Shown here in pieces: positions 1-13,500 of a DNA stretch of 64,000 bases (positions are counted from its first letter, which is position 1; every line of letters starts with the position of its first letter). Made by a program: the position numbers and the translations under genes. This DNA is from Sthenelais limicola (lineage: Eukaryota > Annelida > Polychaeta > Phyllodocida > Sigalionidae), in NCBI GenBank assembly GCA_942159475.1, contig OW804095.1, positions 55,332,773 to 55,396,772 of the forward strand, read 5' to 3'. Under the pieces are notes generated by a model. That model was given only the letters and a program-made list of their open reading frames with translations, did no database searches and had not been told where the DNA came from.

Positions 1-1224
1 TGCTTACTAACTTTCTTTTAATATTAAGACTATATGTACATAAGTCTACGTGCTTCGTTTTAATTCCTCTGGACACCTATCTTCTGTACTGATCCCTATA
101 CAGTCCAGTATTGAAAACATGATAATACATGATATAGGAACTCTGATTAAATGTTAAGGAGCAATCTGATTGTAATCTCTGCCTTTCTGGTTAGGTGACA
201 GTTTGATTCCTTATAGAAGTGAACCCTTGAATTTTAATCGAGTTAATATTGGACATTTGAGGAGTCAATTCCATGCCTCAAGCAATACAATAAATAAGCA
301 CCACCGCCGCTTGAGAATTATCTTGATGAATCCCTATTTCAACATGCTGCTCGCATTGCCACCTATAGAAGGAGGGAGTATTACACATGTTCTGAACACG
401 AGCAATAGATCGTTGATATCTATATAACAATACACGTGGGTCCTTGGGAAAACTAAATGACATTCATTGGTATTGTGGAGCTGACATATTATTGAACTAG
501 TCCTTACAGCGATTGGATGATGCAGAAAATTGCCGGTTAACACGGAAATATCAACATTTGCTAGTAGCTTGCCATTTCCCTTTTACCCCTCACGCTTAAA
601 TTCGGATTTGCATAATCAAAGAGGCCTTCTTCTCAGGCGAAAACATCAAACATCGATGTGAACGCCCTATGTCAGATGTTGCATTAGCTCCCGATCCCGG
701 ATACAGCACACACAAGTCAGATTTCCACTTTGAGATACAAACGAATGCTTAGACTCTAAGGTCTGAGACTACAATCGTGTATAATCTGTCGCCAATGTAG
801 AATCAATTAAAGATAATCCTTGGAAACAAATTGTTCTATTCGGCTCCTCCTTTGTTCGCTGCTTTTTGCATTCGACATGAAACTGAACCGCTTTTGAAAA
901 CAATTTCCCCAACAAAATGATGCCATTTTTCCTGTCATATATATATCATATTTACCTGCAAATATGAATAACATAATATGCCATATTTATAATGACCGCT
1001 TGTCGAAGCATAATCAGAGGGCGAGAGTGATTATTACAGCATTAGTAGGACAACAGTTTCCCCGTCCTGGCGCCCATTGATTGAAAACATGGGACAGGGA
1101 GATGCAGAATCTCCATGGCAACCATTGATAGGATAATTTTTATCCAAAGGATGCGGATGATAGCGGCATGGTTGGTGATGGGGGGAGTAGCTCGAATTTA
1201 CCCGAATCTAGGCACTTGTGATTA

Positions 1225-1280
1225 GAATGGATAAATATAATTCTCCCATTTATTTAGTGATTATTCGGAGCGGTCACAGC
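1225..1280 (+). repeat. Dispersed direct repeat, copy 1 (about 55 bp)
   Basis: About 55 bases beginning agaatggataaatataattc recur at 1684-1737 with only a few differences. Both copies lie in the same intron, 460 bases apart. This looks like a fragment of a dispersed element or an old local duplication; no element family was recognised. Confidence 0.7.
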
Positions 1281-1683
1281 CAGTAGAACACATATGGTGT
1301 CTGGCTAGCTGCTTCTTGTGAATCTAGTTTTTAAAAAAATATAATTTCTAATGGATAAATACCACTTTAGATAACATTCACGCCACTTTGCTATTGTTAC
1401 TGAACCGTCATTTATGTTGGTCAGCAATTCCAAATTCATTTGAAAAACCGAGTTTCATAAGGACTTATTGCGCTGGGTATTTCCCCAAATGTACACACTC
1501 TGTACTGGGCTTTTCTGCGTGGCGATATAAATGTTGGCATCAGTGACATTTCCACCGCATATAATGGCCGGATTCTAAGCAATGGTTCTCATTGATGTAC
1601 ATGATCCGTCGCTCTGAAAAGCTATCAGCTGATAAAATATATAAGAGATGTTATGTTACTGTGCATGACCTCGGATGGGATAA

Positions 1684-1737
1684 GAATGGATAAACATAAT
1701 TCTCCCATTTATTTAGTGATTATTCGGAGCAGTTACA
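1684..1737 (+). repeat. Dispersed direct repeat, copy 2
   Basis: This is the second copy of the element at 1225-1280, beginning agaatggataaacataattc. Similarity ends abruptly after about 55 bases on both sides. Confidence 0.7.
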
Positions 1738-4460
1738 GTTAGGAGCAACGAAAGTAACTGGTTATTGTCAATAAAACGTATGCCTTAGTATGTACTAAGA
1801 AGTTCTGTCAATGCCCAATAGCACAGCCGAGCAAGGGGATTAGTTAAACTAAACCTTTCTCAAATGATTCCCTATCCAAAATCTCCAATTAAATTACAAA
1901 CAAATGCAAAGCCTATGTTAAATAGCTTTAATAGAGTCATATCATACGTTTCTCAAGCTTAAGTCTGTCGGCTTCGGTGAGGTGACATTTATAATGTCTC
2001 CACTTCTTTAAAATTAATGATCAAGTCTCACACAATTATATACGGAACTATACCCCTAGTAGGCCTACTGTGGGCACTCATAGATTGTAAAATCATAATG
2101 TCTTACCATTTATGTAGCTCTATTCTGACATAAAGCCCACTTCAAAATAGCATACAAGATTCCCCATGTTAATGGAACAAACGTTCGAAATTAGAATAAT
2201 GGTGGATGGAGTCATACGCCACCTGTAACATATATCACTCCAAGACTCACTCTTTCTTGTCCATTCACCTCATTAAATAATTCAACAAATAGGTCCAGCA
2301 GGGAACGGATTCATTCATGCACAGGGCAAGAATTGTGTCTTCAAAATTATTCCTGTCTCAGCACTTTCTTCATACCCACATGTCATGGAATTTAATTGAG
2401 CTAATATTCGATGATGAGGTATAACATGGTGTTAATCATAAACCTGGACGTGGCAATGAACTAGTGCTAACGAAATCACCTTGTGGTGTTTCGGATAGGT
2501 ATCCATTGCTGCCATGTCAGCACTAGTCTGGGCCTTTGCATCATTGATCGGTATGATAGTTGACACATGGTTATAGGTATTTTCTATTGTGCACAAGCAG
2601 AGACAGTGTTCCCAAGCGAGAGTCAATAATTAATTGAGTGCGAGGATGCTGAATTATTCCCTGTGAAGTGGCAGGCTTGCCCTGACACCTGCAGGAGGTT
2701 TGCTGTACTGGAGGCTCTCCCGGGATGGCTAGCTAACGACCTTCAATCGCTAAGTCCATGGTATTACATCAGGGTTTCCCATGTCAGCATAGCATCTTTT
2801 GTGTCCTCATAATTCGATATGTTAGCGGGATAGCTATACATACTGAGGCCTAAGTATCAAGGATATAAATGATATATTATGTAGGCTGCCATGCAGTTTG
2901 CACTGTGCCAAAACATGTGAAAGTTCGTTTTCCCATTCAAATCCGAAAACCTGGATGTAGGTGGACTTTAAAATAATCATACAATAATAGCAGACCATTG
3001 GAACTTGCGGCGTGGAATTGCATTCCCCTCATTATAGAGATATTTGTAATATTGTATTCGCATTATCATTTTTTTAAATTTATTTTATCAATATGTAAAT
3101 GTGTTTATTATTTCAAACGAAGAAAACTATATAATTGTAGTCTTCCTATTGCAGTGTTGTGGGCCAGTACTTATTATATGTATACCGTTCATCATTTGGC
3201 TTTAATGATATAATTTTTGATGTTCTTTAATGATAATTACTGTTAAATAGGAATATAATATGGCCCATTACAACAGCATGGGTATTGTGGGGCTGCCATA
3301 TTATTGAACGCATGAGATGGAATAGCTATTGCATTGTCTTCGAACCTTGTTACAACATTTCCCTACTCACGAATGTTACTACCATTCTGGGCTAGCGTCA
3401 AACGATCTAATTAAAGATCCATCATTCAAAAGATTTCAGGAATAAAATTATGTTTAGGAATTCAAATAATGATCTCTAAAGATGATGCAATATGTTTAAT
3501 TATGAATACAAATAACTCCGTACCATAGTCATTTTGATTACAATATGGTGGTTGATTGTGACCTTAAATATGTCAGTCAATGTGATTTTTCTTATTATTA
3601 TGGCATCCCTTCTTTTCCTTCGTATGCCCTCCTTACTAGAATTTATTTCAGTTGAATCAATGGAAGGTAAGATCTTGTCTATTCATACTAGCTGTGGGAT
3701 GTTGGTCATATATTTATTGATTGATTTCTTCTTTTTCCATTGGACTGTGTACTTTCGTCCTTTTTCAGTTGCCATTGGTGCAGTGGGCCGGTGTAACGAT
3801 CATGGCAAAACACTGGCAGATTCTTGTCGCGGTAGTTCTGGCTCAAATAAAAGATATATATAACACTTCCGGTCGTCCACGTGCAGTGGTACTCTTACTA
3901 TTCTAACTGGGAATGTCAAGTGCCCAATGCAGACTCAAATCTTTTTCACTCGCTTAATATCATGCACCTAGAATTACACCTTTCATCCTACATTCTGCAT
4001 TTCTCCATCCATCTTGCCTGCGAAGCACTCTAAAACTAAAACTCTTGTATCATATAATAACCCTTAGCCCTATTTGTAATATATTTAACAATCAACATTT
4101 TCAACAGTACAACATTATGGATTATTTTTTTGTTTTGATGACACAATATAACCAAATAAAAATATACACACAGTGATACATACTTTGAAGATTTTAATAT
4201 TTTGACTGCTGTTTGTCAACAGGTATCAGTACATAAATATACAATAGAGGCATAGTTTGCAAGTTAGTATGCTTATGGTAACAATTCCACTCTGTTGGGT
4301 TCAATGTAAGATGTTGGGCCACAACTTATGCGATCGAGAGATGCAATGTTTTTCAATGATCCCTTACTAGGTTTAGTGGAATGGATCTCTAGACCTCCTC
4401 AACAGCGTCTTCTAACAAGTGTTTAACCTCAATCCTCTGCTCTTTTTGTCTGTTTTTCAG

Positions 4461-4553
4461 GTGATCAGCCTTGAAGGTTGGGTTGATATCATGTATTTTG
4501 TCCAGGATGCCCACTCATTCTGGGATTGGGTATATTTTGTGGCACTTATCGTG
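4461..4553 (+). CDS. Cav3: Domain I selectivity-filter exon, version A (glutamate form)
   Basis: 31 codons, phase 0 to 0, residues 1-31. It covers the filter, the second pore helix, the short turret and the start of IS6. The motif LEGWVDIM carries the canonical domain I filter glutamate (codon 4473-4475), which in the family coordinates permeating calcium together with E, D and D of the other domains. It is followed by QDAHSFWDW and the hydrophobic start of IS6, and continues in the exon at 8523. The acceptor is a strong pyrimidine tract ending tttttcag; the donor is gtaagt. An alternative version lies only 62 nt downstream (4616-4708). In mammalian Cav3 the same place reads [17 protein letters not shown], so version A is the ancestral-looking form. 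Confidence 0.96.
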
Positions 4554-7500
4554 GTAAGTACTGCTGTCATTAACTTAGATTTTTCATCGATTTTTATTCA
4601 CTTTCTGTTTTTCAGGTCATAAGCCTAGCGGGCTGGGTAAATATAATGTATTATGTACAGGATGCACACTCTTTCTGGGATTGGATATATTTTGTTTCAC
4701 TAATTGTGGTAAGTAAGATACCATGGCATGGTTCTTCTGCATCCTGTTTATGGAGTCCCCGTTCTCCATACATGTATGAGAGCACAATCCTAGAGCTGTA
4801 GTTCTAGAAGCATTTCAACTCAATTATCAGAGCATTGGAGCGATGCTCTCTCAATCTTTTTTTATTACTTTTCTTCATTATATATTATCTAATGTTTAGT
4901 CTGATAAAGATCCTGAAAACACCCAGCCTACGAACAATTTAAGAGCTAGAACAGCACCAACCAGCAGATTGCCCCTTCTTGTGTATGGGTTTTAGGCCTG
5001 GTCACGGCCTGTATATATATTATATACATATACTTTACGCATACACCTATACAAGGGATGTTGGTTATGGTATTCTGGTGCGTCCCCATGTTGATTAACG
5101 CTGGGCATCGCTTCACCATCAGGCTCGAGTAGATGCTTTTTGGTTCATGTCGTGGACTGTTTTCGAATGATATGCACTTATTATATATGTCAGTTGCATT
5201 AGACAGCTTGCATTGTATTTCCTGTGTGTGCTGTGTGACGCTATCTCCGTTATTCTACCCTCTCTTACTCCGCTCTCACCTTCATTTTCGCCTAGCCTTT
5301 TTCTCCTGCTACTGCTTTATCCCTGTTCTAAAGTGCGCTCAATGTGCTACTTAAGCCTGTAAACAGCAGTGACCCCTCGAATGACATAATCCAGGGTGTA
5401 TACCTCCATCTACCTACCACTCCCATGCATTGACCCCCTGATACGTGTACGCATTCAATTACCTCCCTACATTGACCACCTTACTAACATGAGCAATTTC
5501 TCTCCTCCAGAGACATGTAAGAATCCTTTCTCTCCATGAAATACCACTGGTAAACATTGACAGACCAATACTAATTCATATTCATTAAGTTGTCCTCGGT
5601 TAAATTTGAACCTGTTATGCGTGGGTCCTGCATCCCCAAGACACTCTCCATCTCAATCTAAATGTACAGTCCCTTCTGTTCTGACCTCCGACCACTGCAT
5701 GATATGTTAGAGAAGGCCAACGAACATTGTGAGATATCCATATTCAATCATTACTCCATCTCGACTAAGAAATTATAACACAATGGCGTGTTCCAATATT
5801 CTGGTCAACATTAATGCAATGGCACTGTTTTGCATGCATGTTTATTATCCGTATAAAGCACAGTTTCCTAATTTGCCATCATCATCTATCTAGACAATCT
5901 TCAAAAATAGGGAGGAATGCATGCCTAAAAAAACTGCCTTCAAACACCTATAAAAATATGAAATTCTGAAGGACATAGATTCTGTGAAAAATTGGTCTGT
6001 GTAAAATAGCTCAGAATCTATACGCATTGCTGATATTATCAAGTATTATCAAGCATTGGATTATAAGGTACCACGGTGGGAACATGGTATCTTAAGAAAA
6101 CAATGTTCTTGCATAATACATTTGATTAATCGTAAGCACTTCAATGCCCCTCAATGCAGCCCTGCCTGAATTTTATCATCCTGGCTCAACTGTTTCTCCT
6201 TTCGCTACACTTGACTGATACAAACACTCAATAAGACATTGCTGTGTAGGTATTTGTTCAAATGACTAGCTCCGTCATCGCCATCGTTAGGGCCCAATTT
6301 TGCTCCCTAACCAACACCAGTTGCCGCATTTTGGTTCTATTACACACTTTTTTGCTGAATTGTAGCAACGCACCGACTTGTGAACCCGTACTTCGCCCGT
6401 ACTTATTTTTTAATCCTTGACATACCTGTGAACAACCCTCTTCATGCATATCTAAGGAACAGTCCACATTGAAATTATTAACAACATAAATTGATTTACA
6501 GGAATATATTCCTTTCATCGCAAAAATATTTTGTTGGAGATTTTTTGGACCTACAGCCTTAGAACCTGCGTGGCTATGTGTAACCAGGTTCCGGTTCCGG
6601 TTTTTGTTAACCCTTGTGACTTTGGTGACCTATCAACTGAACATATTGGTATTGTTCCTGTCTCTTGTACAAAGGAAAATCTCTAGTCCCTAAGGATTGT
6701 CTATGTCCTCTGAACAAAGATTCTCTAGTCGGTTTATATACTGTATATGTAGTCTCTGACGAAATATTGCCAAATCCATTCATCCATGGGTTTTGGGAAA
6801 GGATGTACAATAATTGGTTTGTGTCTTGTCTCGTTTCGGTTCTTCTGTCATGGTGAAAACTCCGGTCATTTGTTCAATAGGGTAGTTTTCAATTAATAAT
6901 AATATTACAATTTAACGCGTTGTCTCAATTGTCCATGTTGCATACCCATACTAAGGATTGAACTAATTTCTTTCAACATGATACTCATAGTAATTATCCC
7001 ACGAGTGCACTCTAAATGTAATATGAATTATGAAACTATAATGCGGAAAATAACAAATGAAAAGGTATCAGATGATATGAATGCATGGAGTCACGACTCC
7101 AAAAATTCCTAATGTAATTACTGCTGAGAGTTTTCCTTTCCTCAGTAACAATCAAATACGGCCATAAAAACCTAATGCAAGTTTGTCGTAGACCTGCGCC
7201 CCTTAATGTAATGTACGCGTTATGATGTTTCCACTCTTTGTCATTGCTTGGCTTTGAGTAATGCAAATATTTGCGCCATATTGAAACATCTCAAAATAAT
7301 TTTTAAGTTCACAAAGATGCTGTTTTGCACTTTTGTTTGCGTTCAATATAATCTGCTTCAAGTGTAGGTTAACTCACTTAGATGGCTTCTTTTCGATCAA
7401 TTCCTTTCGACGATAATTAATTTTAAGATTTACAAAAATAGAAGTTTGTAATAGCTATTAGTGCCCAACAATCTACATAAACCCTATTGTTTTATAGATA

Positions 7501-10500
7501 TCCATATATTTACATGTTTATAAAGAAACAGTATTTCCAATATCTAATTTGATGTACAAAGCAAAAATGATTTATTATTCATTAAGTATTGTGCTCGTGG
7601 AAACTATATAAAACAATAATATGATTCAAAATTGGAAATTCGATTTTTTAAATTGATTTCACAAATGTAATTATAACAAATGATAGTTGTAGGAATATTT
7701 TCCTGAATGTATAAACCAATGAAATCCTACTCTGAGTCACAATTAAGAATTAGAGATTCAGGCCTATTTAGGGGAATGGTAAGTTGATCAAGAATTGTAT
7801 TGTCGTAGAATGGTAAGTTTAAGAAAGTACATATACAAGCATTATTTAATTATTCTGAGGATATTTTAAGCTCTGAATCCTTTAGATCTGAGGTGTATGA
7901 AGATGTAGATTGTTAAAGACAGCAGCAAAACCAACCTCTATGCATGCTCGGACTTTTACATGAACTTTTAAAAAGAACTAGCAATGGATATTATTGAACA
8001 GAATCACCGTGATCCGCCAACTTTTTGTTTTTGCGGAAGATATCTCTGGGACCTTATCTTTTGGGGAAAACTTTTTCTAGGCTGAGAGGTCTTATTTGTG
8101 AATCAATTTTTCCAAGTGTGAACATTTTGCTTCGCCGATTTATACCCCAAGTGAGTCTGATTGTTTTTAGGCAACAATATGAGAGGATTTCACATTAGAA
8201 CCACCTGAATGTCCATCGCGTTTGGCATTATCAGTCCCCAAACGACCCTTTATAAGGGCTTCACGTCACTTTTCGTCTCATGCACCGGTTCAAATGGAAT
8301 ATTTTAGAGACACAGACTTTCACTGATTTTAGCATGGTGTGTGACTGAATAGACACACTGCTAGTAGCGTTGTACCTGTATAGGTTGTAATACATGTTTT
8401 GGATTTTGCCTTACAATTTTCAAGAATGCCTTTGCAATAATTTTTCATGTTTTGACCACCAAAGAAATGGGAAGTTCTATGAATATGATCTAACTCGTGA
8501 ATATTTATGATCTTATTTTCAGATTGGAGCCTTTTTTATGATCAACCTGTGTTTAGTTGTCATAGCAACACAGTTTTCAGAGACAAAAAAGAGAGAGACA
8601 GAACGGATGCTGCAAGAACGTAAGCGTTTTAACTCTAGTAGTACACTTGCTAGCAACTCTGAGCCTGGTGGCTGTTATAACGAAATATTAAAATACTTGG
8701 CACACTTGTGGCGGCGGGCAAAAAGGAAAATAAACAGATTATGTCGCCGTGCAACTGGCAGGCGTCAACGCAAAGTCACCCCCGAACGTGCAATATCTTT
8801 ACGACGCAAGAGGAAGAAAAAGAGAAAAGGTTTGCCCCCAACATCACTACAACTGCAAGCACTTCACCCTCATCAACAACAATTACACATCACCAATCAT
8901 CCTAGCAATGCCGAGATGAGCCCCAAAGCTCCTAGGGCTAGTCCAGAGGTATCCGACATCGACCCAGTGTCGTCGCCTCGGCGGCCCAATCAACTGACAG
9001 TTACAGCGGGCGACGGGAGTGCGAATCCTTCAACTGAGTCACTTCACACAGTGACTTACATGACGGAGTGCCTCGCGCCCCATGACCCGCTCCTGTTAAA
9101 ATCCACTAACCACCAGGGGTCTCCAAACAACAACATGACCCCTGGTAGTGGGATACTGCCCCCACCGATGGGGGCAGGTGGTCCAGGGGTAGGAAGTGCA
9201 ACAGCAGGAGGTACTTCCGGAGGAGGTGGAATAGGAAGTGGAAGTAACGGCGGTGCACTGACTGTCAGTGTCAGGAGACAGTCTTCATTCAATAGTCGCA
9301 GTAGTAGTAAGGACTACCCAGCCCCACCGCCGGATCTTGTGACAGCACATGGAGCAAGACACCTCCAGCAACCTCCTCCAACTGCTGATTTTGACAACAA
9401 TAGACTTCACCCCTGTACTGCAGAAGGTAATTACCATATATGATCATAGAACCCATTGACAGCTTAGGGAAAATAAATTATATTATAAATACAATGCGTA
9501 CCAGACATAACAAAAAGGGCAATGACATCGGCCTTGTGCCGTTGGCTACCTATTTGCCTTAATCAGAATACATTATTTCTTTTATACAACTCGGTTCTGG
9601 TTGGGTTTTTTTTATCAGAGATTGGAGTATTCCTGTTCATCATATAGCAGATTGATATGTAAATGTTTCATTATCAGTGCTTTAAATTACTTTATTCTAT
9701 CTTCAATGACTCCATATATAGCTATGTTATGTTTATTATTATTTCTCGCTATACATACCTTACCAATGATCTAAGTACTGATCTCGTATACAGTGGGACC
9801 TCTCTATTGAGACCACCCTTGGGACCGAACGATTTGTGGTCTCATAGCGGGGTGGTCTCATTAGAGGGACTGAGGTATCTAGGTATTCCATCGTTATACA
9901 TACCTTTTACCAGGAATAAAACATCGCATTCATCCTGCCACACAATGAGCCAGAGGGGATGTGGGGTGGTCAGGTGGTCGGCTCAGTCTCATGAGTAGCA
10001 AGCATGTTGTGGGTACAGTTTCACCTCTTCCCCCAGGTACTAGAGGAAGACCACCATTGCGGTGCTTTAGTCTTGGTAAAAAAAATGTAAGAATAATAAA
10101 AAAAGGGCTGGATGACAAGGTTTATCACATCAAATGGCATATCATTTTATATTCAGGCAGAATACCCCAAAGCAGTAATACGGCAGTAACCTTAATCATA
10201 TGTTGAATGCTTTGTTGCAAGATTCATATTTCATAGAAGCATAGGTGTTATTCATGTCCTTGTCCTGCTCTTCATCTTTAGTTGTCGAGAAACGCCGATC
10301 TGCAAGCTTCAGTGATTACGATCCACACAGTCAATCTGAGTGCAACTGGAGCGAGTCTGACTCTGAATCGTCTTCCGACTGGGAGGACGAAGACGAGGAA
10401 CCGAGGCGAAAGCCATTGAGTAAGTTGAATTTACGCAAACTTCCTGTTTTCTATTTCCTCTCTCACTCTCCTTTCATTCAGATCTGTCTATGTAGGAAGA

Positions 10501-13500
10501 AGAAAGAACGGTTCTAGGACTGCACCTATTGTTAGTTCAAGAGGTGTTTGAAGCATGTTCGTCACAACATCTTTATAATTATATCCTGGGTATTCTGTTT
10601 TTTATCTGGTCTTATATATCTATAGAGAGAATATTGCTCACTCTAAATGGAATATATCAAAGATGTATTTTGGTGTGTCATGCAATCGTCAGTGTCGACA
10701 TTCATGTAATATATTCATATCAATGTGATTTTAACGGATACAATCGCATATATGTAGGTTCTTGCTAGATTTTGACGTCGGCATTTCACTCATTCGTTTC
10801 ATTCATTTCTCTATGTGTAGTAACGGTTTCATATATTACGGTTTCAATACGGAGGTCTAAACTATTTGCATGGATTCTTTATGATACTGATGAAATGATT
10901 ACCTGACCTGGCCTGAAAAGGATCATAGATAGATATAATATAAGGATTGATAAAGACCTAAATATTTCTATGCTTGATTTCTCAAGATCAAGCGTTGTTT
11001 TCCACAATAAATAAATGTCATTGCAGTATATGTTTGAGTGAAATGTTGTCCACTTTATGCATTCCTTCTATTCCGGCTTAGAAAACCTAGGAAATCATAG
11101 TCAGTCATACCTGAGATATTATTCATCATTCATTACACTCAATATGAATAGAGAGACATTCGAGAATGCTTATTTCTTGTTCCGATGAAAAATTCTTTTT
11201 CGATAATGAGGAATGCTCGGATCTTAACTAGTACACGAATCGATGAAACCCAATATGGACGGACCTTTGAAAATAATCTTTAGTAAAACAAATAGTAAAC
11301 AATTTCCATAAGCATTCAGTGTGATATTTCGATGTAGTTTATTTTAATGGAACATTCTCTGATGAGATCATTATGCATACTGTGTTTCTTCAGAATGGCA
11401 AGATGAACCGGACAACCTGTCCAGATCGACTGCTTCTTCGGAAGCTTCGATCCAATGGTGTACCTTGTGCACACCGCAATGTTGTAGGAACCGAGAGACT
11501 CCCTGTGAGTAACGGTTCTCGTGGTATTCAAAAGCTACTGCCTCAAATCACGCCCTATGACGTCATCATGCTTCCATGTTCAAAAATCCCTTTCCTCCCC
11601 ACCAACTTCACTCACCCTGCACTGGTGGGCGAAAGAAGGAGTGAAGTTCCTTTCATCTGTCTTAATCGGAAATGAAAATTTTGTGTTGTTTTTACTGATT
11701 CCTGAGAGAAAGGGAATGCATCCCATGCCCAGTGGGAGGTAGTATCTCTCTGCCAGGAAGAAGGTGAAATGAGATTTGTATTGAAACAACTGGTGATAAA
11801 CTCTAAATTTAGCCTCAAGATCGATAACATTTGCCCCGAGCTTCTCTCGATTACTTTATCTCTTTGGCAGTGAACATAGACATTATACAGTGGAGCATGA
11901 TACGGTTATGAGGGCAGCAGCGAATTGGTCTTTTCTAACATGAGTTTTGTCCGTAGACTTACATATTACATATTTGGTCATCGTGGAAAATACCCACCGT
12001 CTGCTTTCACTTAGCTTCTGCAGCAGGTGTTGGGTTGCATTGACTAATAGACTATGCATCAAATTAATACCACCAATTTCACAAAGTCATTGGAATTGTG
12101 ATTTTCATTATCATTAGATGACATAGAAAAATTACACTTTTTCTTACATTATCTACATTTAGATGGTATGATATCAAACGTTGTTGATCTGGATATTATG
12201 ATGGTTCACAAGGTTCAATGTTATTTGAATATACCTTAATTTGATCTTCAGTGGTTTGTAATTAAGTTATGTTAAAACACAATTTGGCCTGTACTTTGAC
12301 TGGTTGAAGACGAAAATATATATTTCACGTGTTCACAGGGTGTGAGAAGATTTGTTTGAAATTTCACGTTTTGATCAAGTTTTGGTTGAATCTGAATCAC
12401 TGTGTGACGTATGTAGAAATGATCAGCAAAGGAACCTCTCGTAAAGATTAACAATGTTCATGGCTTTTTATCGTGATAATTATGTGCTAAAATAGCAAAA
12501 AGCCAAACAGTGTGTTTCATTCTCTTATACTTGGTGTGCAACTAACAATGCTTGGATTAAGATAGCAATGTGGGATGTGTCGATGTACGTTTGATTCGTA
12601 AAGATTGAGGGTTAAACGTACGTCTACGTCGACTCATATATATAACTGCTGTAAATATGATGCCATGTACGTTGCATACTATAATAGATACTACAATAGA
12701 TCATACTAATCAAGACAGTTTGTACTTTTTTCTCTCCGTCCTATATATACTCCCTGGCCTTCAACTGATTCTCTATGTACCTGTCTATGAATCCCTCTTC
12801 CCCGTAGTGTCTCGAAGGGCTTGACCATGAAGGACCTACTAGCTAAGCTTAATGCAGCCTTGGCATAGTATTTTGAGATGACTTATAGCTGATGGATTGG
12901 GTGTTGAGCCCCGCTTCCCACGGCAATGTATTGTCCCGATGGGGACTTGTCATGTCCAGTCTCATGTAGAAGGTGTTGGGCATCCGCGCAGCGTTCTGCG
13001 TCACTTCCTGTCTGAGTGACAGCGACACCAACGGACTAGCTCTTACTCAATGCCTGCTCACCTCTGACTGCAGCACGATCTGACGCTCCGGGGTATTCGG
13101 TTACGCGGAGAGTTTGCACAACCCTTGCAGAGCCTTTACATTTTGGGGGGAATCTGGTTGTACTTCTTTCAGAGTGTTTGCTTAGAGATGGATAAGGACA
13201 GTCGTTACTCAGCTAGGTTTTATGATTGATGGTCCGAATCAAGAACGCTAGATTGTTTACCTGTTCAATAACACATATTGTCATCTGAGATTTAGCAACA
13301 ATTATCACTACATAACCCCATTCTTAAGTAGATATCATTTTCACCTCGCTAGATGTAGAGTTCAGGTGGTAGCAGCACTTGTCGATGGTTCGTACAATGA
13401 AACCTCCATGATAATTGAGATTCATGTGGGTGACGAAAGAGACATTTAGGTTGGAGAAGATTGTCAGTTTTCCACTTATTCAGGCAAATTAATGCATTAT

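Larger units (their letters stand above)
1..4460 (+). other. Cav3: Intron upstream of the domain I filter exons
   Basis: No exon recognised. The preceding coding exon should encode the IS5-pore turret and end in phase 0 with something like ..FDN..IFQ; nothing in this stretch fits, so it is probably before base 1. The stretch contains a short dispersed direct repeat near 1225 and 1684 and a weaker one near 468 and 3286. It ends in a clean pyrimidine tract and AG at 4459-4460. Confidence 0.7.

Noticed and set aside
3652..3666. 15-nt possible microexon between tatttcag and gtaaga
   Set aside because: It would lie in the pore region, where an insertion before the filter is unlikely; phase is uninformative and there is no other support.
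3774..3844. Pore-like peptide (QWAGVTIMAKHWQILVAV) after tttttcag, upstream of the domain I filter exons; possible third version
   Set aside because: Only a loose resemblance to GWVDIM; no usable donor in phase 0 at the right length and no match in the rest of the 31 codons.
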